A stretch of DNA of 64,000 bases from Albimonas pacifica (GCF_900113695.1 NZ_FOQH01000002.1:372001-436000); one strand, 5' to 3'. Shown: positions 1 through 8,363, counted from the first letter of the stretch. Made by a program: numbers and translations. The notes: generated by a model from the sequence alone, not told the origin.

Positions 1-218
1 CCGCCCGCGCCGATTTCGCCCGCGAGGGGGCCGACCGGCATGTCTCGCTGGGGGCGGGGCTGCATTTCTGCGTCGGCGCGCCGCTCGCCCGGCTCGAGAT
101 GCGCGCGGCGCTGGCCGTGCTGTTCCGCCGCTGGCCGGAGCTGCGCCTCGCCGGGCCGCCGCGCCGCTCGGGGCGCTGGCATTTCCATGGCCACGAGGCG
201 CTGAGGATCGCATCTTGA
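1..218 (+). CDS. Cytochrome P450, C-terminal fragment (5' end outside window)
   Basis: Only the last 71 codons are present (frame begins at base 3). The fragment contains the haem-binding loop: SLGAGLHFCVGAPLARLE, matching the P450 signature FxxGxHxCxG with the axial cysteine, followed by the L-helix and the short beta-rich C-terminus. P450s are haem-thiolate monooxygenases; substrate cannot be judged from this piece. The stop TGA (216-218) overlaps the TTG start of the next gene, so the two are probably co-transcribed. Confidence 0.9.
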   Translation, partial: ARADFAREGADRHVSLGAGLHFCVGAPLARLEMRAALAVLFRRWPELRLAGPPRRSGRWHFHGHEALRIAS

Positions 219-1348
219 GGGCGGCCGCCGCGGCCCTGCTGCTGCTCGCCGCCGCCCCGGCCGCGGCGCAGACCTGCGGGGAGCACGTGGTCAGGCCCGG
301 CGAGACGCTGGGCGCCATCGCCCGCGCCGCCCCCGGCGCGCCGACGGCGCAGGCGCTGTTCGAGGCCAATCGCGACCGCCTCTCCAGCCCCGACCTGATC
401 GCGGTCGGCCAGACACTGCGCCTGCCCTGTCCCCCCGGCGAGACGCCGGCCGGGACCGGGGACCAGCCCGCCGCCGAAGCCCCCCGGGCGGAGGATCCTG
501 CGCCCGACGCGCCTGCGGAGGCGGAGGCGGAGGCGGAGGCCGCGCCCGGCGCCGCGGGCCCGGAGGCCGCGCCCGGCGATCCCGATCCCCACGTCGCCTC
601 CGAGCGGCCGGGGGAGACGGCGCTGCCCTCGCCGCCCCCGACGCCGCCGGATCCGGAGGCGGGGCCGATCCGCCTCGCCTGGGGCGGCGACGCCGCGGCG
701 ATGCCGGCGGCCGGGCGCGCCCGCGCCCGCCTGCTGGCGGCGCTGGAGCGGGGCGCCCCGGGGCGCGAGGTGCAGGTCGAGCCGGCGGCGGGCGAGGCCC
801 GCGCGCGCATCGCGCCCGGCGGCGAGGCCGACCTCGCCTTCGCCTGGATCGCCCCCGACTGCGCGGCGCTGCCGCGGCTGGACGCGGTCTCGGCCGAGCT
901 CTGCGCGCGCTATGTGTTCTCCGCGCCCCTCGCCGAGGCGCAGACCGCCTGGTTCGTGCGCGCCGACGACCGGGCGCGCACGGCCGAGGACCTGTCGGGC
1001 CTGCGCATCTGCCGGCCGGAGGGGCGGCCCGCCGGCGATCTCGCCGCCCTGCGCCTCGCGCCGCCGCGCGCGCGGCGCGTGGCGCCCGCGACCGCCGCCG
1101 ACTGCCTGCGACTGCTGCGCGCGGGCGAGGCGGAGGCCGCGGCCCTGTTCGTCGAGGACGCCCCGGCCCCCGGCCCCGACCTGCGCCGGCTGGAGGGGCT
1201 GGGCGGCCCGCAGGCGCTGGTCGCCCTCGCCCATCCCGCCAACCCGCGGGGCCGGGCGGCGCTGGCCGCGCTCGACCGCGGCCTCGCCGCCCTCGCGCAG
1301 GCGGAAGCGGAGGCCGCGGCGGCTGGGGACGACGCGCCCCGGGAATAG
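215..1348 (+). CDS. Exported LysM domain protein with a C-terminal substrate-binding-like domain
   Basis: The 377-residue product starts at a TTG that overlaps the P450 stop by four bases; GAGGAT about eight bases upstream is a fair ribosome binding site. Residues 1-19 form a signal peptide (Ala/Leu-rich, ending AAAQ). Residues about 22-71 are a LysM peptidoglycan-binding module (HVVRPGETLGAIAR ... GQTLRLPC) flanked by Cys21 and Cys72, which could form a disulfide. Residues about 75-150 are a Pro/Ala/Glu-rich low-complexity linker. The rest (about 152-365) resembles a type 2 periplasmic solute-binding fold, with a TAEDLSGLRICRPEG segment typical of such proteins. I infer a periplasmic cell-wall-anchored sensor or binding protein; no ligand can be named. 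Confidence 0.75.
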   Translation: MRAAAAALLLLAAAPAAAQTCGEHVVRPGETLGAIARAAPGAPTAQALFEANRDRLSSPDLIAVGQTLRLPCPPGETPAGTGDQPAAEAPRAEDPAPDAPAEAEAEAEAAPGAAGPEAAPGDPDPHVASERPGETALPSPPPTPPDPEAGPIRLAWGGDAAAMPAAGRARARLLAALERGAPGREVQVEPAAGEARARIAPGGEADLAFAWIAPDCAALPRLDAVSAELCARYVFSAPLAEAQTAWFVRADDRARTAEDLSGLRICRPEGRPAGDLAALRLAPPRARRVAPATAADCLRLLRAGEAEAAALFVEDAPAPGPDLRRLEGLGGPQALVALAHPANPRGRAALAALDRGLAALAQAEAEAAAAGDDAPRE

Positions 1349-1384
1349 TCCCTGGAGTCTTGGCAGACGGCCCGCCCCGCACGC

Positions 1385-1410
1385 GCGCCCCGGGCTCGAC
1401 CCGGGGCCTC
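1385..1410 (+). repeat. 26-bp REP-like palindrome, copy A
   Basis: The spacer between the convergent LysM and ChaC-like genes holds a palindrome beginning GCGCCCCGGG and ending CCGGGGCCTC, with a CTCGA centre. Related copies lie at 11344-11369 and 11425-11450 (inverted) and 34731-34756. It may act as a bidirectional 3' hairpin between these convergent genes. Confidence 0.75.
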
Positions 1411-1448
1411 CCGCGGCCGGCTCCGCGCGCGGCGGCCGGGCCCTGCGC

Positions 1449-2003
1449 TCAGCCCTCGCCGGCGAGCGCGCGCACCTGCAGGTCCAGCGCCTCCAGCTCG
1501 GCGTCCGGCAGGCCGAGCTCGCGCAGGTGGGCGACGGTGTTGTGCAGGTAGTCGCGGTTGGTCCCCGCGGGCCCGCTGGCCGCGACGATGATCTCGGCCT
1601 GCGCGCGGGGCGGCAGGTCGGCGAACTGGGGGTGGCTCTCGTCGATCACGTAGGCGAGGGCGCGGACCTCGCCGCGGCCCTCGACCTCCAGCGCCTGCAC
1701 CGTCTCGAGGTAGCTGTCGGTGACCATCTCCCGCTCGCGCAGGTAGGCGTGGGCGGCGTCGGCGTGCTCGGCCTCGACCCGGTAGACGAGGCCCCGGCAC
1801 TCCGCCCCCGCCCGCTCGGCCAGCGCCAGCACCAGGCCGGGGGCGGCGGGGGTGCCGCGGTAGCGGATCGAGCGCAGGCAGAAGGCGCGGCGATAGCCCG
1901 GCAGGCGCGCCGGCAGACGCTCGGCGAAGACGAAGCCGGGATTCCAGATCAAGGAGCCGTAGCCGAAGACCCACAGCGCGCCCGTCTCGTCCCGTCCCAG
2001 CAT
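1449..2003 (-). CDS. ChaC-like gamma-glutamylcyclotransferase
   Basis: The product (184 residues from the chosen ATG at 2003) matches the ChaC family, which releases 5-oxoproline from gamma-glutamyl compounds, classically glutathione, in the cytoplasm. The diagnostic N-terminal loop VFGYGSLIWNPGF is present, as is the downstream EREMVTDSYLE segment carrying the catalytic glutamate, and TNRDYLHNTVAHLRELG typical of the C-terminus. Upstream in-frame ATGs at 2030 and 2075 exist, but the extra residues are low-complexity and family members usually start just before the FGYGSL motif, so I prefer 2003; the start is uncertain. The gene is divergent from the DUF2125 gene and convergent with the LysM gene, so it is probably transcribed alone. 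Confidence 0.82.
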   Translation of the reverse strand: MLGRDETGALWVFGYGSLIWNPGFVFAERLPARLPGYRRAFCLRSIRYRGTPAAPGLVLALAERAGAECRGLVYRVEAEHADAAHAYLREREMVTDSYLETVQALEVEGRGEVRALAYVIDESHPQFADLPPRAQAEIIVAASGPAGTNRDYLHNTVAHLRELGLPDAELEALDLQVRALAGEG

Positions 2004-2146
2004 CTCGTCATCCCGTCCTGTGGTCCGCATCCGCGCCGGGGCCCCCGCCGCAGGCCCGCCGCCTGCGGGTCGCACTCATGCCCCGGGGCCGCTATATGCC
2101 CCGCCAGAGCCCGGCGCGAAAGGCGGGGCGCGGAAGAGGTGAACGG

Positions 2147-3163
2147 ATGGGACGCTGGTTCGGCATAATCATGGGCGCGATCGCGCTCGCCCTCGCGGCC
2201 TGGAGCGGCTGGTGGTGGTTCGGCTCCACCGCCCAGCAGGACGCGGTCGAGGGCTGGCTCGCCGAGCGCCGCGCCGATGGCTGGCAGGCGGAGGCGCAGG
2301 TCTCGGTCGCGGGCTATCCCAACCGCTTCGACATGACCGCCGAGGGCCTGCGCCTGTCCGACCCCGAGGCCGGCTGGGCCTGGGCCGCGCCGACCTTCCG
2401 CACCTACATGCTCAGCTACCAGCCCCACCGGGTGATCGCCGAGTGGCCGGGCGTGCACCGCGTCTCGGTCCCCGGCGAGACGGTGGAGATCGAGGCGGGC
2501 CAGCTGCGCGCCTCGGCCGCCTTCGTGCCCGACACGCGGCTGGAGCTGACCCGCGGCATCGTCGAGATGCACGACCTGACGATGGTCTCGGGGCTGGGCT
2601 GGACGGCGGGGATCGCCGACGGCCAGCTCTCGGTCCGCGCCTCGGAGGAGGAGCGGGGGCGGGCGAACGCCTACGACGGGGTGCTGTCGATCAAGGGGCT
2701 GCTGCCGCCGGACGCCTGGCGCGCGGCGCTGGGGGCGCGGCTGGCGCGCGAGCTGCCCGAGCGGGTGGAGGAGGCGACGCTGGTCGCCACCGCCGTGTTC
2801 CGCCAGCCGCTGGACCGGCTGGCGGTCGAGTCCGGCTCGGTGCGTCCCGAGACGCTGTGGATCCGCCCTTCGGCGATCCGCTGGGGGCCGCTCTCGGCCG
2901 AGGCCTCGGGCCGGCTGGAGGTGGACGAGGCGGGCGTGCCGGAGGGGACGCTCGACCTCAAGGTCTCCAACTGGAAGCGCCTGCTGGAGGCGGCGGTGGC
3001 CGCCGGCGCGGTGCCCGAGGACCTGGCCGGCGCGGTGCAGGCGGGGCTGCAGCTGATGTCGAACCTGACCTCGGACGGCAAGGGGCTGGAGGCGCCGCTG
3101 CGCTTCGCGGGCGGCAACGTGTTCCTGGGCCCGATCCCGCTGGGCGAGGCGCCCCGGTTCTGA
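2147..3163 (+). CDS. DUF2125 domain-containing protein
   Basis: The 338-residue product starts at ATG 2147 behind a clear AGAGGTGA ribosome binding site; earlier in-frame ATGs lack one. Residues about 5-24 are a single hydrophobic, Trp-rich segment (IIMGAIALALAAW followed by WWWFG), a signal anchor or uncleaved signal. The remainder, with GYPNRFDMTAEGL near the start of the exported part and repeating beta-rich segments, matches DUF2125, a family of exported proteins common in Rhodobacterales and Rhizobiales whose function is unknown. I infer a periplasmic, membrane-anchored protein. It stands alone: the neighbour upstream is divergent and the one downstream convergent. Confidence 0.85.
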   Translation: MGRWFGIIMGAIALALAAWSGWWWFGSTAQQDAVEGWLAERRADGWQAEAQVSVAGYPNRFDMTAEGLRLSDPEAGWAWAAPTFRTYMLSYQPHRVIAEWPGVHRVSVPGETVEIEAGQLRASAAFVPDTRLELTRGIVEMHDLTMVSGLGWTAGIADGQLSVRASEEERGRANAYDGVLSIKGLLPPDAWRAALGARLARELPERVEEATLVATAVFRQPLDRLAVESGSVRPETLWIRPSAIRWGPLSAEASGRLEVDEAGVPEGTLDLKVSNWKRLLEAAVAAGAVPEDLAGAVQAGLQLMSNLTSDGKGLEAPLRFAGGNVFLGPIPLGEAPRF

Positions 3164-3482
3164 GCGCGCGCCCGCGGCGGCGAGGCCGCGGCGCGACGCG
3201 CGCGCCCGGGGCCGGGGGTCGGCTCGCCGCGGCGGGGCGGCCGGGTCGCCCGGCGGCGGGCGCGGGGCGGGCCCGGGCGCGGGCGGACGACGCGCGACGG
3301 CCGCGGCAGGCCTCGCCGGCGCGGGACGCCAGGCTTCGTGCCGGGCGTTTCGGCCGGCGCCCCGGGGCGGGCGCCGGCGGCGCGCGGGGCGAGGCCGGGT
3401 CCGGCGGGCCGGGCGAGCGCCGGGCGGCCCGCGCTGCCGGCCGCGAAGGCCGCGCCGCGACGACGGGCCGGGACGCCGGGGG
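3164..3482. other. Non-coding spacer between convergent genes, extreme GC
   Basis: These 319 bases separate the convergent DUF2125 and extensin-like genes. Open frames exist but have no start signal or recognisable product. A hairpin at 3172-3191 (CCGCGGC, 6-nt loop, GCCGCGG) immediately after the DUF2125 stop may serve as a terminator. I see nothing else. Confidence 0.6.
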
Positions 3483-4784
3483 TCAGCGGCAGTAGGCCTC
3501 GGACCGGCGGGCGGAATCGAAGTGCAGGTGGTCCATGTGGTAGCCGTCGGAGCCGGGGCCGAGCACCGTGCCGAAGGGGCCGCAGGCGCTGCTCCAGGCG
3601 GCTTTCAGGAACCGGCCGGCCTCGCCCTTGCCCCAGCTGCGCAGCGGCCCGACCTCGCGCCCGTCCGAGAGCTGGAAGGCGCGCACGTCCACGGCGTTGC
3701 CCAGGGCATGTTCCGACATCCGCGCCCCGGGGCGGTTGTTGCGCGAGCGGCAGGCGTAGCTCGCCGCCACCCGCACCTTGGAGATCCGCGCCCCCAGCGT
3801 GCGCGGCGCGTCGCGCATCGGGCCCTTCTCGAGCCAGTCGCCGAAGATCCGCGCCGTGCGGCAGTTGACCACCGCCGCCGGGGTGAGGGCGACGCCGAGC
3901 ACGTGGGTGACCTCGACCGGCGCCTCGATCCCGCAGCCGCCGGGGCCGTCGATCGGCGCCTGCGGCCGGCCCGCGAGCCGCGGGTCCCCGCAGAGACCGC
4001 CCAGGGCGGGGGCGGGCGCAGGCTCGCCCCGCGGCCCGGCGGAGGCGCCGCGCGGCGGGCGCGCGCCCTCGCGCGGGTCGGGCAGGGCGATGGCGACCGC
4101 CCGCCCGGGCTGTCGCGGCGCCTCGGCCGGGCGCGCGGGCGGCAGGACCGAGGCGGCGGTCGCCAGGGCCGAGGCCCGGTCGGCGGCGAAGCTGGGGGGC
4201 GGCAGCGTCTCGGCCGGCGCCGCGGCGGCCGGGGCCGCCTCGACGGCGGGGGAGGCCGCGGGAGCGGGGGGCGCCTCGGGGCCCTGCGCCGGAGCGGGAG
4301 GGGCGAGCGGGGCGGCGGGCGCGGGCGCGTCGGGCGCCTGCGCCGGTCCGGCAGGCGCCGCGGCGAGGGCCTGTTCCAGCGTCGCGAGCCGGGCGGGGGA
4401 GAGGCCGCGGGCCGGCGGCGGCGTTGGGCCGCGCGGCGCGAGCGTAGGGGCGGGGAGGTCCGCGGGATCCATCCCGCGGTCGAGCGCGGTCAGGGGCGGC
4501 GGCGCGCCGGCCGGCTTGCCGGCCCCGGCATCGCGGGGGCGGCGGGGCGGGGGCGCGGGCCAGGCGCCGTCGCGGCTCTCGCCGGCCTCGCGGGCGCGGG
4601 CGGCCTCGGGCACCGAGTCGGCATAGGCCGAGGCGGGGGGCGGCGCGTCTTCGTGCAGCGTCGCCATCGGCCGGGTGGGGGGCAGGCCCTGGCCGGCGGC
4701 CGGGACCGCCGTGCAGGCCAGGACAAGGGCGGCGAGGCCCGCGCGCAGCGGCCCGGAGAGGCTGTTCCGGGCCGCAGCGCTCAC
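3483..4784 (-). CDS. Extensin-like C-terminal domain protein (M15-type peptidase fold), exported
   Basis: The 433-residue product starts at GTG 4784, overlapping the tyrA stop as GTGA. Residues 1 to about 32 are a signal peptide ending VPAAGQG. Residues about 40-245 are a very long Pro/Ala-rich linker. The C-terminal about 180 residues match the bacterial extensin-like C-terminal domain: GGCGIEAPVEV, CRTARIFGDWL, and the metal-ligand motifs MSEHALGNAVDV and HMDHLHFD, which resemble the SxHxxGxAxD and HxH motifs of M15/VanY-type D,D-carboxypeptidases. I infer a periplasmic zinc peptidase or peptidoglycan-binding protein. Linkage to hisC-tyrA looks like shared transcription, not shared biochemistry. 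Earlier open frame upstream of the GTG is tyrA antiframe and not part of this gene. Confidence 0.82.
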   Translation of the reverse strand: MSAAARNSLSGPLRAGLAALVLACTAVPAAGQGLPPTRPMATLHEDAPPPASAYADSVPEAARAREAGESRDGAWPAPPPRRPRDAGAGKPAGAPPPLTALDRGMDPADLPAPTLAPRGPTPPPARGLSPARLATLEQALAAAPAGPAQAPDAPAPAAPLAPPAPAQGPEAPPAPAASPAVEAAPAAAAPAETLPPPSFAADRASALATAASVLPPARPAEAPRQPGRAVAIALPDPREGARPPRGASAGPRGEPAPAPALGGLCGDPRLAGRPQAPIDGPGGCGIEAPVEVTHVLGVALTPAAVVNCRTARIFGDWLEKGPMRDAPRTLGARISKVRVAASYACRSRNNRPGARMSEHALGNAVDVRAFQLSDGREVGPLRSWGKGEAGRFLKAAWSSACGPFGTVLGPGSDGYHMDHLHFDSARRSEAYCR

Positions 4785-5707
4785 GTCTTCTTGCCCGCGG
4801 CGGAGCGCCCGAAATCGGGGGCGGCGGTGTCCTGCCCGGCCTGCACGATGCCGCGCCGGATGGCGCGGGTGCGGGTGAAGTAGTCGAACAGCTGCGGCCC
4901 GTCCTCGGTGCGGATGGCGCGCTGCAGGGCGAAGAGCTCCTCGGTGAAGCGGCCCAGGATCTCCAGCGTCGCCTGCTTGTTGGTCAGGAACACGTCGCGC
5001 CACATCGTCGGGTCCGAGGCCGCGATGCGGGTGAAGTCGCGGAAACCCGCGGCGGAATATTTGATGACCTCGGACTGGGTCACCCGGCGCATGTCGTCGG
5101 CGACGCCCACCATCGTGTAGGCGATCAGGTGCGGCACATGCGATGTCACCGCCAGCACCAGGTCGTGGTGGGCGGGGTCCATGGTGTCGACATGGGCGCC
5201 GCAGCCCTCCCAGCAGTCCGACAGGCGCTGCACGGCGGCGGCGTCCGCGTCCTCGGGCGGGGTCAGGATCACCCAGCGGTTCTCGAAAAGCTCGGCGAAA
5301 CCCGCCTCGGGGCCCGAATGCTCGGTGCCCGCCAGCGGGTGGCCGGGGATCAGGTGCACGCCCGCGGGGATGAAGGGGGCGACCGCCTCCAGGATCGGGC
5401 CCTTCACCGAGCCCACGTCCGAGACCGTGGCGCCGGGCTTCAGGACCGGCGCGATCTCCTCGGCCACCGCGGCCATGGCGCCCATCGGCACGCACAGCAG
5501 CACCAGGTCCGCATCCTTCGCGGCCTCGGCGGCGGTGGCGTGGACGCTGTCGCACAGGCCCAGCCGCAGCGCGGTCTCGCGCGTTTCGGCGGTGCGGGCG
5601 TGGCCGGCGACATGGCCGACCAGGCCCGCGCGCTTCGCCGCCAGGCTGAAGGAGCCGCCGATCAGGCCCAGCCCGATCAGCGCGACTTTGGGGTAGATCA
5701 TCGTCAT
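4781..5707 (-). CDS. tyrA: Prephenate/arogenate dehydrogenase
   Basis: The 308-residue product is a cytoplasmic NAD(P)-dependent dehydrogenase of tyrosine synthesis. The N-terminal Rossmann fold shows LIGLGLIGGS (residues about 10-19); DVGSVKG and the substrate-site segment IPGHPLAGTEHSGP follow, with the all-helical dimerisation domain after residue about 175 (HHDLVLAVTSHVPHLIAY). Prephenate versus arogenate preference cannot be read from sequence. The ATG lies 4 bases after the hisC stop, and the stop overlaps the GTG of the extensin-like gene, so the three form an operon. A second in-frame ATG two codons downstream (5701) is an alternative start. HisC-family aminotransferases can also use aromatic substrates, which fits the pairing. 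Confidence 0.92.
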   Translation of the reverse strand: MTMIYPKVALIGLGLIGGSFSLAAKRAGLVGHVAGHARTAETRETALRLGLCDSVHATAAEAAKDADLVLLCVPMGAMAAVAEEIAPVLKPGATVSDVGSVKGPILEAVAPFIPAGVHLIPGHPLAGTEHSGPEAGFAELFENRWVILTPPEDADAAAVQRLSDCWEGCGAHVDTMDPAHHDLVLAVTSHVPHLIAYTMVGVADDMRRVTQSEVIKYSAAGFRDFTRIAASDPTMWRDVFLTNKQATLEILGRFTEELFALQRAIRTEDGPQLFDYFTRTRAIRRGIVQAGQDTAAPDFGRSAAGKKT

Positions 5708-5711
5708 CCGT

Positions 5712-6842
5712 TCACGTGGTCCGCGAGGCCATGAACGCCTCCAGCGCCTCGGCCGCGGCGCGGCAGCCGGTCTCGTCGCCGATGGAGATGCGCAGCCGGT
5801 CGGGCAGGCCGTAGGAGGCCGTGCGCCGCACGATCAGCCCGCGGGATTTCAGGAAGGCGTCGGCGGCCTCGGCCGTCTCGACCGAGGCGAACCGCGCCAG
5901 GAGGAAGTTCGCATGGGTGGGCGTGCAGGGGATCCCCGCCGCCTCCAGCCGCTTGGCGAGCCAGTCGCGCCAGACCTCGTTGAGGATCGCGCAGCGCTCG
6001 ACATGCTCGACGTCGCGCATCGCGGCCTCGCCCGCCAGCAGGGCGGCGGTGTTGAGGTTGAAGGGCGGGCGGAAGCGGTTGAGCGCGTCGATCACATGGT
6101 CGGGCCCGTACATCCAGCCGATGCGCAGGGCCGCGAGCCCGTGGATCTTCGAGTAGGTCCGCGTCATCACCACGTTGTCGCGCGCGTCCACAAGCTCGGC
6201 GCCCGCGTCGTAGTCGGCGTCGCGCACGAACTCGGCGTAGGCGCCGTCGAGCACCAGCAGGGCGGCGGGGGGCAGCCCCTCGGCCAGCCGCTTCAGCTCC
6301 GTCCGGCCGATCTTGGTGCCGGTGGGGTTGTTGGGGTTGGCGATGTAGACCAGCCGCGTGCGCTCGCTGCAGGCCGCGAGGATCTTGTCCACGTCGGTGG
6401 TCAGGTCGGTCTCGCCGACCTCGATCGGCGTCGCGCCGACCATCTGGGCGTTGATCTTGTAGAGGCCGAAGCCATGCTCGGTGTGGATCACCTCGTCCCC
6501 CGGCCCGGCGTAGGCCTGGGCGAGCAGGGCCAGGCACTCGTCCGAGCCGTTGCCGCATAGGATCCGGGCGGGGTCCAACCGGTGGATCTCGCCGATGGTG
6601 CGCCGCAGCTCCGCATGGCCGCCGTCGGGATAGGCGGCGAGCTTCGATCCCGCGGCCGCGAAGGCCTCCGCCACCTTCGGCGAGGGGCCGTAGGGGTTCT
6701 CGTTCGAGCTGAGCTTGATGACCCGGTTGGCGCCGGGGATCTTCGACTCGCCGCCCACATAGGCGGCGATGTCCAGGATCCCGGGCTGGGGCCGGATCGT
6801 GGGATGCGGCGGAATGGTCCGGGCGGGCGAGGAAGAAGCCAC
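5712..6842 (-). CDS. hisC: Histidinol-phosphate aminotransferase
   Basis: The 376-residue product is a fold type I PLP enzyme that converts imidazole-acetol phosphate and glutamate to histidinol phosphate; homologues next to tyrA often also transaminate aromatic keto acids. Visible motifs: [30 protein letters not shown] and the PLP lysine in [14 protein letters not shown] (Lys232). The start is GTG 6842, preceded by a strong AAAGGAGA ribosome binding site at proper spacing. First gene of hisC-tyrA-extensin-like on the minus strand. The 415-base region upstream contains the long structured palindrome (7042-7186), so the promoter probably lies between 6843 and 7040. Confidence 0.93.
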   Translation of the reverse strand: MASSSPARTIPPHPTIRPQPGILDIAAYVGGESKIPGANRVIKLSSNENPYGPSPKVAEAFAAAGSKLAAYPDGGHAELRRTIGEIHRLDPARILCGNGSDECLALLAQAYAGPGDEVIHTEHGFGLYKINAQMVGATPIEVGETDLTTDVDKILAACSERTRLVYIANPNNPTGTKIGRTELKRLAEGLPPAALLVLDGAYAEFVRDADYDAGAELVDARDNVVMTRTYSKIHGLAALRIGWMYGPDHVIDALNRFRPPFNLNTAALLAGEAAMRDVEHVERCAILNEVWRDWLAKRLEAAGIPCTPTHANFLLARFASVETAEAADAFLKSRGLIVRRTASYGLPDRLRISIGDETGCRAAAEALEAFMASRTT

Positions 6843-7257
6843 GGCCTGTCTCCTTTGGGGCGTCGTCGCTCCTTACCCGCTGAGCGGGGCGCGCGCCATA
6901 CCCGGCGCGCCGGGGCGGCGGGAACCGGGCGCCCTGCGGGCGGGCCTGGCAGGGGGGCGTGCGGGGGCGGGGCGCCAGGGCTGGGGAGGGGGGAGCCTCC
7001 GGCGGGCTCCTGACCCACCCAAGAACAAGCCCGCGCCTGTCCTCCGGAGCCGTCCATCGCGTCTGATGCCTGAGCGAGTCGGCCGGAGGGGTCAAGGACA
7101 AGCCGCGCTTCGCGCGGTCGCTGCGCGATCCTTGACCCCTCCGGCCGACTCGCTCTGATCGGCATCCGCGATGGACGGCTCCGGAGAACAGGCGCTCCGC
7201 GAGGGCGGGCGCGGCGCGGGCCGGAGACCGGGGGCGGGCGGGCGCCGGCGGCGGGGG
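6843..7257. other. Intergenic region holding structured palindrome copy 1
   Basis: These 415 bases lie upstream of hisC and downstream of the VOC gene, both on the minus strand. The first 190 bases next to hisC are GC-rich with no convincing promoter hexamers; the rest is dominated by the palindromic element described separately. No gene is supported here. Confidence 0.7.
7042..7186. repeat. Structured palindromic repeat, copy 1 (145 bp)
   Basis: A nested inverted repeat: outer 20-bp perfect stem (7042-7061 with 7167-7186), a 6-bp stem (GATGCC 7065-7070 with GGCATC 7161-7166), an inner 27-bp perfect stem (7072-7098 with 7129-7155) and an apical hairpin (CCGCGC, 3-nt loop, GCGCGG at 7103-7117). 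Homology with copy 2 (35939-36081) extends some bases beyond both ends, including GCGCCTG on the left and GAACAGGCGCT on the right. The inner stem differs in sequence from copy 2 but remains perfectly paired. Confidence 0.88.
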
Positions 7258-8190
7258 TCAGCCGAGGGCGGGGAGGATCTTCTCGATCTCGGCGCGGTGC
7301 TTCTCGTACTGCGGGGGCAGCTTCAGCGCCTCGCCCAGAGCGTCCTGCGCCTCGTCGATCGCGAAGCCGGGGGCGTCGGTGGCGATCTCGAACAGCACTC
7401 CGCCGGGCTCGCGGAAGTAGATCGAGCGGAAGTAGGTCCGGTCGCGCTGCTCGGTCGTCTGCATGCCGTGCGCCGACTTCAGCTTCGCGGCCATCGCCGC
7501 CTGGTCGGCGTCGTCCTTCGCCCGGAAGGCGATGTGGTGCACCGAGCCGCGGCCCATCCGCGCCGGCATCGCGCCCGGGGCCTCCACCAGCTCGACCACC
7601 GAGCCGTAGGGGCCGTCCACCGCCTCCAGCCGGGTCGCCGGGCCGTCGCGCCCGGTCTCGGCGAAGCCGAACACGTCGCCCAGGATCGCCGCCGTCGGGC
7701 CGGTCGTGCGCAGCAGCAGCCGCACGCCCTGCATGCCGCGGATCGCGCGCTCCGCCGGGACGTCCCCGGCCGTCCAGGCGGGCTCGGCGCCCGCGGCCTC
7801 CACCTCGACCAGCGCGAGGCGCATGCCGTCGGGATCGCGGAAGGGCAGGGCGGTCTCGCCGAAGCGGGTCTCGGGGGCCGAGACCTCGAGCCCCGCCGCC
7901 TCCAGCCGCGCGGCCCACCAGTCGGTCGCGCCGGGGGGGACGCGGAACAGCGTCTCCTGCGTCTCCCCCGCGCCCAGCCGGCCGGGGGCCGCCTTCTCCC
8001 AGGGGAAGAAGGTCAGGATCGTGCCGGGCGAGCCCGCCTCGTCGCCGTAGTAGAAGTGATAGGCGGAGGGATCGTCGAAGTTCACCGTCTTCTTGACCAG
8101 CCGCAGCCCCAGGACGCGGGTGTAGACGTCGAGGTTGCGCCGGGCGCCGCCGGCGATGGCGGTGACGTGGTGCAGGGGATGCGCGCTCAT
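7258..8190 (-). CDS. VOC-family ring-cleaving dioxygenase (glyoxalase/bleomycin-resistance superfamily)
   Basis: The 310-residue product has two vicinal-oxygen-chelate halves (about 1-150 and 152-300). It begins HPLHHVTAIAGG, continues YTRVLGLRLVKKTVNFDDPSAYHFYYGD, and keeps plausible metal ligands His8, His219 (SVHHIAF) and Glu268 (GVLFEIATD). This pattern is that of the PcpA/MhqO-type ring-cleaving dioxygenases acting on hydroquinone-like aromatics, using Fe(II). The exact substrate is unknown. The gene is divergent from a LysR regulator (start 8364), with a perfect inverted repeat between them, so LysR control is likely. A possible promoter on this strand is TTCATC (8274-8269) and TATCTT (8251-8246) with 17-base spacing. 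Start chosen at ATG 8190, the family-typical N-terminus. Confidence 0.85.
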   Translation of the reverse strand: MSAHPLHHVTAIAGGARRNLDVYTRVLGLRLVKKTVNFDDPSAYHFYYGDEAGSPGTILTFFPWEKAAPGRLGAGETQETLFRVPPGATDWWAARLEAAGLEVSAPETRFGETALPFRDPDGMRLALVEVEAAGAEPAWTAGDVPAERAIRGMQGVRLLLRTTGPTAAILGDVFGFAETGRDGPATRLEAVDGPYGSVVELVEAPGAMPARMGRGSVHHIAFRAKDDADQAAMAAKLKSAHGMQTTEQRDRTYFRSIYFREPGGVLFEIATDAPGFAIDEAQDALGEALKLPPQYEKHRAEIEKILPALG

Positions 8191-8284
8191 GATCGTCTCC
8201 GTTCGGCTGCGGTCGGGCGGGAGGGTCTCGCCTCCGGTTGACGCGAAGATAGGCCGGGGCGCGCGGGCGATGAAGCCTCGTGGC

Positions 8285-8300
8285 ATTGCATCCATGCAAT
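8285..8300. promoter_or_regulatory. Candidate LysR operator (perfect inverted repeat)
   Basis: ATTGCAT, 2-base spacer, ATGCAAT: a perfect 7-2-7 inverted repeat in the 173-base gap between the VOC gene and its divergent LysR gene. It contains the T...A symmetry expected of LysR boxes and sits about 50 bases upstream of the inferred VOC transcription start, the usual place for a LysR activation or recognition site. Confidence 0.6.
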
Positions 8301-8363
8301 CCATCTTGGCGAATCCGCACTGCGCATGTTCACCTGCGCCACGCGTGGAGGGAGCCAGAACCC

